Below, in pieces: positions 8,309-16,716 of a stretch of 45,407 bases of DNA (position 1 is its first letter; every line of letters begins with the position of its first letter). A program made the translations under genes and the position numbers. The stretch is from Syntrophomonadaceae bacterium (lineage in GTDB: Bacteria; Bacillota; Dethiobacteria; DTU022): assembly GCA_007132095.1 (NCBI GenBank), contig SLPH01000058.1, forward strand, positions 1 to 45,407, written 5' to 3'. The notes under the pieces are model-generated. The model had not been told where the DNA came from and did no database searches. It saw only the letters and a list, made by a program, of their open reading frames with translations.

Positions 8309-10063
8309 TTACCTGCTCACCTCCTTGGAAGTTACAGCCTTGGTCGGGCACCAGTTCACGCAGCTCATGCACTGCACGCAAACCCCGACCCCTCTTTCCT
8401 TGCCGACAATAACACCCTCTGGGCATATATCGACACATAATTTGCAATCGGTGCAGGCATCAAGATCGAAAAAGAGACGCCCATTTTTCAACTGGATAGC
8501 GCCTGTCGGGCAGGCATTTACACATTCAAGGCAGAGGTCGCAGGTTTGCCCTTTTACTTCCAGGTCATCCCTGGTGTATTCGGAGGAAACTTTTAACCTG
8601 GCTAATGCAGGGTTAAATACGCCTTCATTTTGAGCGCTGCAGGCTAAATGGCAGAGCTTACAGCCAATGCATTTATCAGCTTCAAAGTTCAGGATTTTTG
8701 ACGCCTTGCCTGACAGTGATACGGTGCCGGCGCCGGGTGAAACGCCCTGAAGAACTTTATCCAGGGTTTCGACAACTGTGTCCATTTCTTCGTAAGAGAT
8801 TGTCAGTGTCGGTTCGATCCGGATAGTGATGGCGCTGATCAATGTCCCGGCAACCAGGACACCATGATCAAAGAGGCCCTTGGCTACCTCGTAGCCGGTC
8901 TCGTCGTCAATAAAATCTAAGCCGATTAACAAGCCCTTACCTCTGGCTTCTTTCATGGCCGGATATTTTTCTGCTACCTGCTTCAGCTTGCCCAGGAAGT
9001 ATTCTCCCTTCTCTTCCGATTGCCGGACCAGGTCCTCTTCGATAATGACATTGATTGTGGCAATTGCAGCTGCACAGGCCAGCGGGTTTCCGCCGAATGT
9101 TGTGGTGTGCAGGAAAGGGTTGGGAGTCATTTTTTCAAATATCTCTTTCGTGGAAACGAAAGCGCCAATCGGCATCACACCGCCGCCAAAAGCTTTGGCC
9201 AGGCAGAGTATGTCGGGCACCACATCGTAGTGTTCCATGGCAAACATTTTTCCAGTACGGCCCATCCCGGTCTGGACTTCGTCGGCTATCAGCAGCACCC
9301 CGTATTCGTCGCAAATCTGACGAACTTCTTTGAAATAGCCTTCGGGAGGAATAATGACTCCACCCTCACCCTGGACCGGTTCCAGGATTACGGCTGCAAT
9401 CTCATTTCCAACCGCAAAGCTGCTGTAAATAATTTTCCTCATTGTTTCAGCGTCACCGTAGGGGACATGCTGAACGCCCGGTAGTAATGGTAGATAAGGG
9501 GTTCTGAACACAGCTTTGGCTGTGCAGCTTAACGAACCCAGCGATTTGCCGTGAAATGCGCCAACAGTAGAGATTATGCCGGGCCTGCCGGTGTGCAATT
9601 TGGCAAGCTTCAAAGCTCCTTCGATAGTTTCAGTGCCGCTGTTGGTAAAAAATGCATAGTTAAGTTCACCGGGTGTGATCATGGAAACCAGCTTTGCCAG
9701 CATCCCTCTCAAAGGGTCAAGCAGTTCCTGGCTATGCAGGGCCTGGCGATCCAGCTGATTCCTAACCGCCTGGACTACTTTTGGGTGACGGTGTCCAACA
9801 TTGTAAATGCCGTAGCCCCCCAGGCAGTCGATAAATTTACGTCCATAGATGTCAGTGAAGCCAGTACCGCTGTCTTCCCACTCTACTGCAGCATAATCTG
9901 TGGAAACTGATTTGCGGTAATCCAGAAAGCCGGGGTTATAATTGTCCCGGAACCCGGTTACGGTTTCTTCTGCCACCCAATCTTTTTCCTCCCTGGTCAA
10001 CTCCCGTTTCGCTACGAAATCGAGTATCTGTTGGGAGTAGCCAAGGGCTTTTCGCCTATCCAT
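8309..10063 (-). CDS. Fusion: putrescine aminotransferase (PatA/YgjG-like) + four-cluster AorA-like polyferredoxin
   Basis: Residues 1-445 are a class-III aminotransferase very like E. coli putrescine aminotransferase. Shared stretches are FIDCLGGYGIYNVGH, LHSQELLDPLRGMLAK, EPVQGEGGVI, DEVQTGMGRTGKMFA, LCLAK(290)AFGGGVMPIG and FLHTTTFGGNPLACAAA; Lys290 is the PLP lysine. Residues about 462-580 hold four CX2CX2CX3C motifs (Cys465-475, 508-518, 537-547, 562-572), enough for four [4Fe-4S] clusters as in the AorA subunit of bacterial AOR complexes. The next gene, immediately adjacent, is the AOR itself. One chain would therefore make 4-aminobutanal and receive the electrons released when AOR oxidises it. 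ATG 10063 has AAGGAGG upstream. Expression is from the sigma-54 promoter at 10189-10204. No frameshift or internal start is needed to explain the fusion. Confidence 0.93.
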   Translation of the reverse strand: MDRRKALGYSQQILDFVAKRELTREEKDWVAEETVTGFRDNYNPGFLDYRKSVSTDYAAVEWEDSGTGFTDIYGRKFIDCLGGYGIYNVGHRHPKVVQAVRNQLDRQALHSQELLDPLRGMLAKLVSMITPGELNYAFFTNSGTETIEGALKLAKLHTGRPGIISTVGAFHGKSLGSLSCTAKAVFRTPYLPLLPGVQHVPYGDAETMRKIIYSSFAVGNEIAAVILEPVQGEGGVIIPPEGYFKEVRQICDEYGVLLIADEVQTGMGRTGKMFAMEHYDVVPDILCLAKAFGGGVMPIGAFVSTKEIFEKMTPNPFLHTTTFGGNPLACAAAIATINVIIEEDLVRQSEEKGEYFLGKLKQVAEKYPAMKEARGKGLLIGLDFIDDETGYEVAKGLFDHGVLVAGTLISAITIRIEPTLTISYEEMDTVVETLDKVLQGVSPGAGTVSLSGKASKILNFEADKCIGCKLCHLACSAQNEGVFNPALARLKVSSEYTRDDLEVKGQTCDLCLECVNACPTGAIQLKNGRLFFDLDACTDCKLCVDICPEGVIVGKERGVGVCVQCMSCVNWCPTKAVTSKEVSR

Positions 10064-10188
10064 AGTTGGTTAACCTCCTTGTTAAGTATTATTGAGTTTA
10101 GAAAATATATGGAGTTTATATAATTAACGATCCCTCCCGAAAATCCTTTTTTATATTGGTTTAACTAAAGGTTTCCCCTATAATACTT

Positions 10189-10204
10189 TGCAAAAAGGGT
10201 GCCA
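10189..10204 (-). promoter_or_regulatory. Sigma-54 (-24/-12) promoter of the PatA-AorA/AOR operon
   Basis: On the minus strand the bases read TGGCACCCTTTTTGCA, which matches TGGCAC-N5-TTGC(A/T) at every conserved position with the correct GG-N10-GC spacing. Transcription should start near 10178, about 115 bases before the fusion gene. The sigma-54 activator gene diverges from this point. Confidence 0.88.
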
Positions 10205-10266
10205 AGGCAACATTGCTTTTAGTACAAGTAAAATCGGCTATTATTTAAATATATTGCAGGATATTG

Positions 10267-10312
10267 TTCTCAAAAAAGAGAAGTATGGAGTTTAACTTCT
10301 CGAATTTGAGAA
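10267..10312. promoter_or_regulatory. Paired enhancer-binding sites TTCTC-N6-GAGAA
   Basis: Two 16-bp inverted repeats, TTCTCAAAAAAGAGAA (10267-10282) and TTCTCGAATTTGAGAA (10297-10312), start exactly 30 bp apart, on the same DNA face. They lie 63 and 93 bp upstream of the -24 element and just before the activator's own ribosome binding site. They are candidate binding sites for the 10332-12125 activator, for activation of the operon and possibly for autoregulation. A similar pair occurs at 14094-14139. Confidence 0.75.
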
Positions 10313-10331
10313 AGAAAGGAGGCATGCTCGG

Positions 10332-12125
10332 ATGGCGGGTCTTTTGGAGATTCAGTCCACGGTTCAGGATGTTGCCGATGCAATATCTGCGGCGTTGGGC
10401 ATTGAGGTTGAAATAGTCAACGACAAGCTGACGGTGGTCGCGGGAAGCAGCCACTACAGGTACCGGGTGGGGCAGAAGCTCGAGTTTGGAGAGGTTAGGG
10501 GAAATTTTCTTTACGCCCGGACGCTGAGAAGTAAAAAGCCCTCTGTTATAACTGACCCCGCCGGTGATCCAAGCTACGATCCATCTTCGCTTTCCGGAAC
10601 AACCAAAGAACTTGGAGAAATCTGCAGCCCAATTCTTTTTGAGGGTCAGGCTGTAGGAGTGATCGGTTTATCGGCATTAGATGAGCCGCAGCGAGAACAG
10701 CTGCTGGACAAAAGGGATGCAGTTTTAAACTTTTTGAAACATATGGGACGCCTCCTGACCGCTAAGCTTTCAGAAGCGGTAACAATGGAAAGGCTGACAA
10801 CCCTGTCCCGCGAACTAGCGGTAGTTCTGGAAACAATCCATGAAGGAGCGCTTGCAGTTAACGCTGAAGGAATAGTCACACACTGTAACAGTAATGCTGC
10901 CCAGCTTCTAAAAGCCAGGGCGGAAGAGATCATCAGTCGCCCGCTAAAAAGCTTTTGGGATAGCGCCCAGGCTTTGGAGGTGCTGAAAACGGGTCAGCCG
11001 TACACGGAGAGAGAAGAACTATACCATACCGGCCAGCGCCGGCTGCATTTTATAGTATCAGTCAGGCCAATTCCGGGCGACAAGAAGCCGGTGGGAGCCG
11101 TGATTTCATTCCGCGATATATCAGAAGCCAGGCGCCTGATCTATGATTTAAGCGATCACCGGGCCCAGTATACTTTTAAAGACATAATTGGCGGCAGCAG
11201 GGCCTTGAAAAGGGTAAAAGAGCAGGCCTTGCAGGTAGCAGGGGGTAATTCCACCATCTTGATCACCGGTGAGAGCGGTACGGGAAAAGAGATTTTTGCC
11301 CGGGCAATTCACGGGGCCAGCTCCTGGGAAAAGGGGCCTTTTATCAGCATCAACTGCGGGGCAATTCCGGAATCTTTGCTCGAAAGCGAACTGTTCGGTT
11401 ATGAAGGAGGGGCCTTTACCGGGGCTCGTAAAGAAGGAAAAGCCGGTAAGTTTGAATTAGCTGACGGCGGAACGATTTTTCTTGATGAAATCGGGGAAAT
11501 GCCGCTGCATTTACAGGTTAAGCTTTTGCATGTTTTACAGAATCGCGAAGTTGAGCGGGTAGGTGGGAACAAAAAGATTCCGGTTAATGTGAGAATAATC
11601 GCTGCCACTAACCGCGACCTGGAAGTGATGCTCCAGGAAGGTAAGTTTAGAAAAGACCTGTATTTTAGATTAAGTGTAATTCCGCTGCACATTCCCCCGC
11701 TTAAAGACAGGCAGGAGGATATCCCTCCACTGGTTAATAACTGCCTGGAGAAATATAGCCTTATGACCCACGATCAACCCTTGAAACTTGAAGCCGATGT
11801 AATGGAAAGGTTCCTCCAATACCCCTGGCCTGGTAATGTGCGGGAGCTGGAAAATGCTGTGGAATACTGCGTAAATATGACCGGTGGGGATACAATTACA
11901 TCAAGCCATATCCCGCCGCGAATCCTCCGCTTTGGCGAACAGCAAAAGCAGATGTCTGCCCTTGATTATAAAGCCTTGATCAAAAATTATGAGAGGGATC
12001 TTCTTGCAGAATACCTCGAACGCTACGGCACTTCATACCGATCCAAGATGGCAATTGCGCGAGACCTTAATATCAGTCGCGCCACACTTTACCGTAAACT
12101 GGACGAACTCGGGCTTTCTCAATAG
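10332..12125 (+). CDS. Sigma-54-dependent transcriptional activator (GAF-like, PAS, AAA+, Fis-type HTH)
   Basis: A 597-residue bacterial enhancer-binding protein. Residues 1-145 form a GAF-like sensory region, about 155-275 a PAS domain (TIHEGALAVNAEG, VISFRDISEARR), and about 290-525 the AAA+ domain. The AAA+ domain has Walker A GESGTGKE, the sigma-54 contact loop EGGAFTGA, Walker B GTIFLDEIGEMP, and an Arg-rich RLSVIPLHIPPL region. The C-terminus (about 555-597) is a Fis-type helix-turn-helix, MAIARDLNISRATLYRKL. It is divergent from the PatA-AorA/AOR operon and adjacent to the symporter. Both have sigma-54 promoters and shared palindromes, so it most likely activates both in response to the substrate or aldehyde. 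ATG 10332 follows AAGGAGG. A hairpin terminator overlaps its stop codon. Confidence 0.93.
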   Translation: MAGLLEIQSTVQDVADAISAALGIEVEIVNDKLTVVAGSSHYRYRVGQKLEFGEVRGNFLYARTLRSKKPSVITDPAGDPSYDPSSLSGTTKELGEICSPILFEGQAVGVIGLSALDEPQREQLLDKRDAVLNFLKHMGRLLTAKLSEAVTMERLTTLSRELAVVLETIHEGALAVNAEGIVTHCNSNAAQLLKARAEEIISRPLKSFWDSAQALEVLKTGQPYTEREELYHTGQRRLHFIVSVRPIPGDKKPVGAVISFRDISEARRLIYDLSDHRAQYTFKDIIGGSRALKRVKEQALQVAGGNSTILITGESGTGKEIFARAIHGASSWEKGPFISINCGAIPESLLESELFGYEGGAFTGARKEGKAGKFELADGGTIFLDEIGEMPLHLQVKLLHVLQNREVERVGGNKKIPVNVRIIAATNRDLEVMLQEGKFRKDLYFRLSVIPLHIPPLKDRQEDIPPLVNNCLEKYSLMTHDQPLKLEADVMERFLQYPWPGNVRELENAVEYCVNMTGGDTITSSHIPPRILRFGEQQKQMSALDYKALIKNYERDLLAEYLERYGTSYRSKMAIARDLNISRATLYRKLDELGLSQ

Positions 12126-12136
12126 TGAGAAAGCCC
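12111..12136 (+). terminator. Terminator overlapping the activator's stop codon
   Basis: An 11-bp perfect stem, GGGCTTTCTCA paired with TGAGAAAGCCC with a four-base loop, contains the last codons and the TAG stop, followed by GCAGGATTCCTTTT. The stem also happens to contain a TTCTC-N6-GAGAA match. Confidence 0.65.
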
Positions 12137-12297
12137 GCAGGATTCCTTTTACAGCTACAAAGTAGGGGTATTTGGTTTCGCTCGAAATATTGAATGATGC
12201 TGGCAGTGAAAAAGGGCAGGCAGCCTGTTTGGCCGCGTGCCCCCTTTTGCTTCATGTGCCTGCTTTTAAAACGGAACCTGAAGGTTGTCGTCCGGTA

Positions 12298-13869
12298 TTA
12301 CCCGTTCACAATTTTTCCTTCGGCGTCAGTGATTGGTTTAGGCGGACTGCTTTTCTGGGTGGCCAGCGAAACTATAACCATGGTTGCTATAGCAATTATG
12401 GTCGCTGGAACCAGGGCAATGTAGATTGCATCCCAGATTGCCCATTCCATGAACACTTCGCCTTCAACCATAATGTCGAGATTTGCTTCCGAGGTCATCG
12501 GCAGGGTCATGAAGAATATAACAACCCAGGAGACCAGGCCGGCAATATAAGAGGAAATTGCCCCGATGTTGTTAGCTTTTTTCCAGAAAAAGCCGAAAAC
12601 GTAGGGGGCAAAGATAGTGCAGAGTGCGATAGCGCCGGTGAATACAATCAGCCGGTAGACAGAACCGAAGAAAAGGGCTACACCGAGAGCTATGAGAGCG
12701 ATAACAGGGGTAGCGAAGCGGACCACTTTAAGCTCCTCTTGTTTGGTCGCTGTCGGCTTGATATAACGGTATACGTTATGTCCGACCATAGTTGCTCCGA
12801 TCAGGACATTGTCGCCTGAAGTGCTGATAATCGCAGCGGCCAGGGCGACGATGAAAAGAACGCTCGCAAATGGAGGCATGAAATTGCCGGCAACCCAGGG
12901 CAACACGAACTCAGCGGTGACCGGATCCAGTTCCAGCCCCCAGGTAAACATGGCAATACCGATCGTGACCGGAATCAAACCGAGGATAAGATAAGTGAAA
13001 GCGCTAATGTAAAAGCCCTTGGTAGCTGTTTGATGGTCTTTTGCGGCCAGGGCTCTTTGTAACAAGATCTGGCTGTTTACATCGCCAAGGCCGAGCGATG
13101 CCCAGGCAGCAATGTAATAAGCGATACCGATAATTCCGGTGTACCAGAGGTAACCTTCTTCTCCGGCCAGCGGAACCATGGCAAACGCCGGTATTTCGCC
13201 CCAGACTTCAGCGGTAGCGAAAAACTGGCTGAATCCTCCCACTTCGCGCATAACCACGGGCAGCATGATCACCAGTCCAACCAGGATCAGGGCGAACCCG
13301 ATTGCGTCTACGCGGGAAAGGGCCCACAAGCCGCCGTAATAGGTGACAATGATAACTACAATGGTTGCAACAATGATCGCTATGTTCATATCAAAACCGG
13401 TGGTTAAGTGAAGGATGATGCCAAGAGCAACAAGCTGGCCACCGAGCCATCCGAACACAACCAGGACCTGGATGAGCATATATAAAAAACCCATGAAGGG
13501 GCCAAAGCGGCTGTTAAAAAAGTCAACTACCGTGGTATAGCCCAGTTTTCTCATCCTGCCGGCAAAAAAGATGCCGATCAGGATCATGGTCAGGAATGGT
13601 CCCCAGGGATCAAAGATGGTCCCCTGGAAACCATAGAGGTAGCCCCAGCCTGCAGCGCCCATCAGCGCCCCGGCACAGATCCAGGTCGCCACAATGGATG
13701 GAACCATGAATGGCAGGGTCAGGTTGCGGCTGGCTAACGCCCAATCGTCCGCTTCCGTAATTCTTTTAGAATAAAAAATACCCAGAAATAGCACGACAAC
13801 GAGGTAAATAGCAATAAAAATCAAAATCCATGTCGCCTGTGAAAATGTTTCAACTACCGGTGTATCCAA
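12298..13869 (-). CDS. Sodium:solute symporter (SSS/SLC5 family)
   Basis: A polytopic membrane protein of about 523 residues with roughly 13 hydrophobic segments. Features typical of the sodium:solute symporter family include the paired first segments, RNLTLPFMVPSIVATWICAG (the sodium-site segment), GPFMGFLYMLIQVLVVFGW, and STSGDNVLIGATMVGHNVYR near residue 350. Substrates in this family include proline, pantothenate, carboxylates and polyamines; none can be assigned here. I prefer TTG 13869, which has GGGGAGG nine bases upstream. TTG 13875 is also in frame but only three bases from the SD. It is transcribed from its own sigma-54 promoter (14005-14020) with the same enhancer sites as the PatA-AorA operon, so it probably imports that pathway's substrate. 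It converges with the activator gene. Confidence 0.9.
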   Translation of the reverse strand: MDTPVVETFSQATWILIFIAIYLVVVLFLGIFYSKRITEADDWALASRNLTLPFMVPSIVATWICAGALMGAAGWGYLYGFQGTIFDPWGPFLTMILIGIFFAGRMRKLGYTTVVDFFNSRFGPFMGFLYMLIQVLVVFGWLGGQLVALGIILHLTTGFDMNIAIIVATIVVIIVTYYGGLWALSRVDAIGFALILVGLVIMLPVVMREVGGFSQFFATAEVWGEIPAFAMVPLAGEEGYLWYTGIIGIAYYIAAWASLGLGDVNSQILLQRALAAKDHQTATKGFYISAFTYLILGLIPVTIGIAMFTWGLELDPVTAEFVLPWVAGNFMPPFASVLFIVALAAAIISTSGDNVLIGATMVGHNVYRYIKPTATKQEELKVVRFATPVIALIALGVALFFGSVYRLIVFTGAIALCTIFAPYVFGFFWKKANNIGAISSYIAGLVSWVVIFFMTLPMTSEANLDIMVEGEVFMEWAIWDAIYIALVPATIIAIATMVIVSLATQKSSPPKPITDAEGKIVNG

Positions 13870-14004
13870 GTACAAACACCTCCCCTTTTGTGTGAAACTT
13901 AAATGTGGTCTACCCTCCTTTTCAAAATATTGGCAGGAGCATAATGTTTTTCCGCTTAGTTGCCATTTATTTCAAGAAACTGCTCCCACCTGGGCTTTTA
14001 AAAA

Positions 14005-14020
14005 TGCAATAGTTGTGCCA
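14005..14020 (-). promoter_or_regulatory. Sigma-54 (-24/-12) promoter of the symporter gene
   Basis: On the minus strand the bases are TGGCACAACTATTGCA, a full match to TGGCAC-N5-TTGC(A/T) with correct spacing. The start site should be near 13994, about 125 bases before the symporter start. Confidence 0.88.
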
Positions 14021-14093
14021 TAGTGGTATACCCTGCCTGGCGGTAATTAACAAGTAGAGCGGAATTAGGGATCTTTAAATATAGCCGGGGGCC

Positions 14094-14139
14094 TTCTCAT
14101 GTTTGAGAATTATCAGAGGTCTATTCTTTAGATTGAGAT
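14094..14139. promoter_or_regulatory. Second pair of enhancer-binding sites
   Basis: TTCTCATGTTTGAGAA (14094-14109) is a full match to TTCTC-N6-GAGAA. Exactly 30 bp further is a degenerate copy, TTCTTTAGATTGAGAT (14124-14139). The near site is 74 bp from the -24 element, 11 bp (one helical turn) more than at the PatA-AorA promoter, so both pairs face the promoter in the same phase. Confidence 0.7.
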
Positions 14140-14344
14140 GGCTCCGTTATTCCCTATTACTATCTGTTAGGCCGCCTTTTAAACAGTTTCTAAGAGTTCG
14201 ACTAATTAATCTTAATTCCTTCATTTCATCTGAAGAAGGTTTTTACTGCCGAAAAGTGTAATAATAAGTAGCAGGTTATGCAGGGCGCCGGTATTGGTGC
14301 CTTGTGGATGAAGCATATTAACGTGATGAAAGGAGAGATTAGTC

Positions 14345-14842
14345 GTGAGTGAAAAGGCAAACACCGTTCCAAAAGTACTGGTGTTATATTACAGTCGCAG
14401 CGGAAACACTAAAAAAATGGCAGTTGCAGTGGAAGAAGGCGCTAAAGGTGCGGGTGCGGAAACCAGCCTCGTAAACGTCAAAGAGGCGAATGTAGACATG
14501 CTTCTTGAATATGATGGAATTATCGTCGGCACGCCAACTTATTATGGGGTTGCCGCAGGTGCGTTAAAAGAGTTTTTTGATAAGAGCGTCAAGCATCACG
14601 GTAAGCTTACCGGTAAAGTGGGCGGAGCTTTTTCCAGCGCCATGGCTCTTGGCGGGGGCATGGAAACTGCCATAATGGATTTGGTGCAGATTATGCTTGT
14701 CCACGGCATGATTATCCAGGGCCAGGCCAAGGGAGGCAACCATTACGGGGTGGCTTCAATTAATGAGCCGGATCAGGAAGTTATTGATGAATGCAAAAAG
14801 CTGGGAGAGAGAGTGGCTAAGCTGGCCGGGAAACTGGCTTAA
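14345..14842 (+). CDS. Flavodoxin-like / WrbA-type NAD(P)H oxidoreductase
   Basis: A 165-residue single-domain flavodoxin-fold protein. The FMN phosphate-binding loop is YYSRSGNTKKMA (about 15-26), and GTPTYYGVAAGALKEFFDK (about 59-77) matches the isoalloxazine-binding segment of WrbA-like quinone reductases and flavodoxin-family proteins. It may serve as an electron carrier or as an NAD(P)H:quinone/flavin reductase; the sequence does not decide. GTG at 14345 follows GGAGAG with about nine bases between. It stands alone, divergent from the symporter, with a 15-bp-stem hairpin behind it. Membership in the adjacent sigma-54 regulon is not supported, because I see no -24/-12 element pointing towards it. 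Confidence 0.88.
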   Translation: MSEKANTVPKVLVLYYSRSGNTKKMAVAVEEGAKGAGAETSLVNVKEANVDMLLEYDGIIVGTPTYYGVAAGALKEFFDKSVKHHGKLTGKVGGAFSSAMALGGGMETAIMDLVQIMLVHGMIIQGQAKGGNHYGVASINEPDQEVIDECKKLGERVAKLAGKLA

Positions 14843-14868
14843 TAATTGATAATCAGGCTTCAGCAGGC

Positions 14869-14906
14869 TAAGGCTCTATTTTCATTTGCCTGAAAATAGA
14901 GCCTTA
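14869..14906 (+). terminator. Long perfect hairpin after the flavodoxin-like gene
   Basis: TAAGGCTCTATTTTCA pairs perfectly with TGAAAATAGAGCCTTA around a six-base loop, 27 bp past the stop codon. It lacks a T-tract on the plus strand (GAACATAG follows), so it may end transcription weakly or protect the 3' end. Confidence 0.6.
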
Positions 14907-15054
14907 GAACATAGGGAAAATTTGGCGGAGTTTTGTGTTTTGTTTTTAAAATACAATAGCTCTGCCCAGCTTTGCAGTGAGGTGTCTACACAGGCATGGT
15001 ATCCGGAGCTGTATTAGCTATAGACGGGGGAGGAGTTAAGATAGGTTGATCTTT

Positions 15055-16224
15055 TTATAGGTCCTTTTCCTTTACGGTTAAGAGGCTTCCTTTGAATAGG
15101 ACTTTATTGCCGTATTTCTTTCGCAGTTGATCACCCGTTTCCAGTAAGTGTCTGTTTCTTTGAGCATTGCTGTCAAACGAAAACAAGGAAAGCTGTTCTC
15201 CTTTTTCCAGGTTGGATACCTGTACTCCTGCCAGGCGCCATGGTGGCTGCTGGCAGTGCTTGTTAAAAAGCTCCCTGGCATTTTCATAAATTACGGTATC
15301 GCTGTCTGTTGTTGCCGGCAGGGTTTTACTGCGGCTGATGGTGCGAAAATCCTCAAAGCGAAGCTTTAACGTTATTGTTGCTGCGGTTAGTTTCTCGCCG
15401 CGCAGGCGGTAGCCTACTCCCGCTGAGAGCTGCTGCAGGATAGATAGCATATACTGATGTTCTGTGATATCTTCGGAAAAAGTTGTTTCTTCGGAAATCG
15501 ATTTTAACTCCTGCCTTTTTTCTATGCTGCGGTGATCAATACCCCTGGCATATTGATGTAAAGTTCTGCCCGTTTTCCCCAGCAGCCGGTCTAGGGCATC
15601 CTCGGTGACTGCGGCAAGATCCTTTACAGTTTTAATGCCCTGGCGATTCAAGATCTCTCTCGTTGCCGGTCCAACGCCCGGTAAAACTTTAACAGGCAGA
15701 GGCCATAAGCGGCTTGTTACATCTTCGGGCCAGATGGCCAGGACCCGGTTTGGTTTGGCAAGCTCACAGGCAATCTTCGCTAATAGTTTGTTTTTTGAAA
15801 CCCCGATGCTGAGCGGCAGGGAAAGTTGCCTGGAAACTTCAGCTTGAATAATGTTTGCCGTAGAGAGGCCTGTTCCCGAAGGAAGCCCAAGGTATGCTTC
15901 ATCTATTGATACCGGTTCGATACAGGGAGTATGCTGTGAGAAAATCGCTCCGACCTGCTTTGAGACGGAAACGTATTTATCCATATCCTGATGGATAATA
16001 ATTGCATCAGGGCAGAGGCTGAGCGCTCTTTTCATTGGCATTGCCGAGTGAATGCCGTAGCGCCGCGCCTCGTATGAACAGGTTGATACAACGCCCCTAT
16101 CCTCCGGCCTGCCGCCGACAAGAACAGGCTTGCCCTTCAGACTGGGGTTGTCACGCTGTTCGACTGAAGCATAAAAAGCGTCGAGGTCGCAAAGAAGTAT
16201 GTCCTGAAGCTGTTTCACCCGCAT
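15055..16224 (-). CDS. dinB: DNA polymerase IV (Y family)
   Basis: This 389-residue error-prone translesion polymerase has the Y-family catalytic signatures LCDLDAFYASVEQ near residues 11-23 (first metal aspartate), CSYEARRYGI (about 50-58) and PVSIDEAYL (about 103-111; catalytic Asp-Glu). It also has the helix-hairpin-helix of the thumb, LPGVGPATREILNRQGI, and a C-terminal little-finger domain. Length is normal, but I see no beta-clamp-binding motif that I would vouch for beyond QLSLFSF near residue 347, which fits the QLxLF consensus well. ATG 16224 is only three bases after AGGAG; the in-frame GTG at 16218 has better spacing and may be the true start. A degenerate LexA-like sequence, GAACATAAGTGT, lies about 45 bp upstream. 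Confidence 0.93.
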   Translation of the reverse strand: MRVKQLQDILLCDLDAFYASVEQRDNPSLKGKPVLVGGRPEDRGVVSTCSYEARRYGIHSAMPMKRALSLCPDAIIIHQDMDKYVSVSKQVGAIFSQHTPCIEPVSIDEAYLGLPSGTGLSTANIIQAEVSRQLSLPLSIGVSKNKLLAKIACELAKPNRVLAIWPEDVTSRLWPLPVKVLPGVGPATREILNRQGIKTVKDLAAVTEDALDRLLGKTGRTLHQYARGIDHRSIEKRQELKSISEETTFSEDITEHQYMLSILQQLSAGVGYRLRGEKLTAATITLKLRFEDFRTISRSKTLPATTDSDTVIYENARELFNKHCQQPPWRLAGVQVSNLEKGEQLSLFSFDSNAQRNRHLLETGDQLRKKYGNKVLFKGSLLTVKEKDL

Positions 16225-16616
16225 CTACTCCTGTTGTTGTTCCCGTTGATGCAGAAAATGTTGACACTTATGTTCTCGGAACTCTCCGGTTCATCCGGGC
16301 CAAGCTTATATATTGCCCTATCCCTTTAATGATTCGCTGTTTTATTCTTCTTTTCCTTGTCTGGATACGCCATGTCCATCGCCCGGTTTTTTTGAAGCCT
16401 GATAAAACAAGAAGTTTTGCCCGGTGTACAATATGTATTCAATTATTGCCAAAGACTACTGATTCCTGTCGCAATTAAATGATAGCTGTATAAACTTGGC
16501 TGCTAGTTCAACCTTTTCCCGGTGTTCAAAACACGGGCTGGTGAGAAACTTCTCAGGCGGTGCGTAGATTAGCAGCGTTTGATAGGGAAATAATTGCATT
16601 GATGGCGAATAATAAC
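16225..16616. other. Gene-free interval upstream of dinB and carA
   Basis: No convincing gene is present. The 147-codon plus-strand frame 16035-16478 is mainly antisense to dinB and reads as low-complexity noise. Small inverted repeats are present, including TGAGAA-AC-TTCTCA at 16542-16555, whose arms are in the opposite order to the TTCTC-N6-GAGAA sites. No PyrR-type attenuator was recognised. Confidence 0.5.
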
Positions 16617-16645
16617 TTGCAACAAAACTGCCTAAAAAGTATAAT
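16617..16645 (+). promoter_or_regulatory. Sigma-70-type promoter of carAB
   Basis: TTGCAA and TATAAT are separated by exactly 17 bases. Transcription would start near 16652, about 65 bases before the carA start. Confidence 0.65.
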
Positions 16646-16716
16646 CATAAAGATATGCCGTTGCTTGGTGTTTGGCTTAGAAGAGACTGGCAAATTTTAT
16701 TGAAGGAGGGATTACT

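Noticed and set aside
12116-12131. TTCTC-N6-GAGAA match at the end of the activator gene
   Set aside because: It is part of the terminator stem, has no partner 30 bp away and no promoter beside it, so coincidence is more likely than an enhancer.
12275-12286. AACCT-GA-AGGTT hairpin after the symporter gene
   Set aside because: Tiny loop and imperfect outer pairing; too weak to call a terminator for the symporter.
12172-12819. Plus-strand 215-codon open frame overlapping the symporter
   Set aside because: Antisense to the symporter; composition is that of a mirror of membrane codons and no domain is visible.
16263-16276. LexA-like box upstream of dinB (GAACATAAGTGT on the minus strand)
   Set aside because: Only one half-site (GAAC) is intact and the other is altered, so SOS control cannot be claimed from this.
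16035-16478. Plus-strand 147-codon open frame between dinB and carA
   Set aside because: Mostly antisense to dinB, no SD, and the predicted protein shows no recognisable domain.
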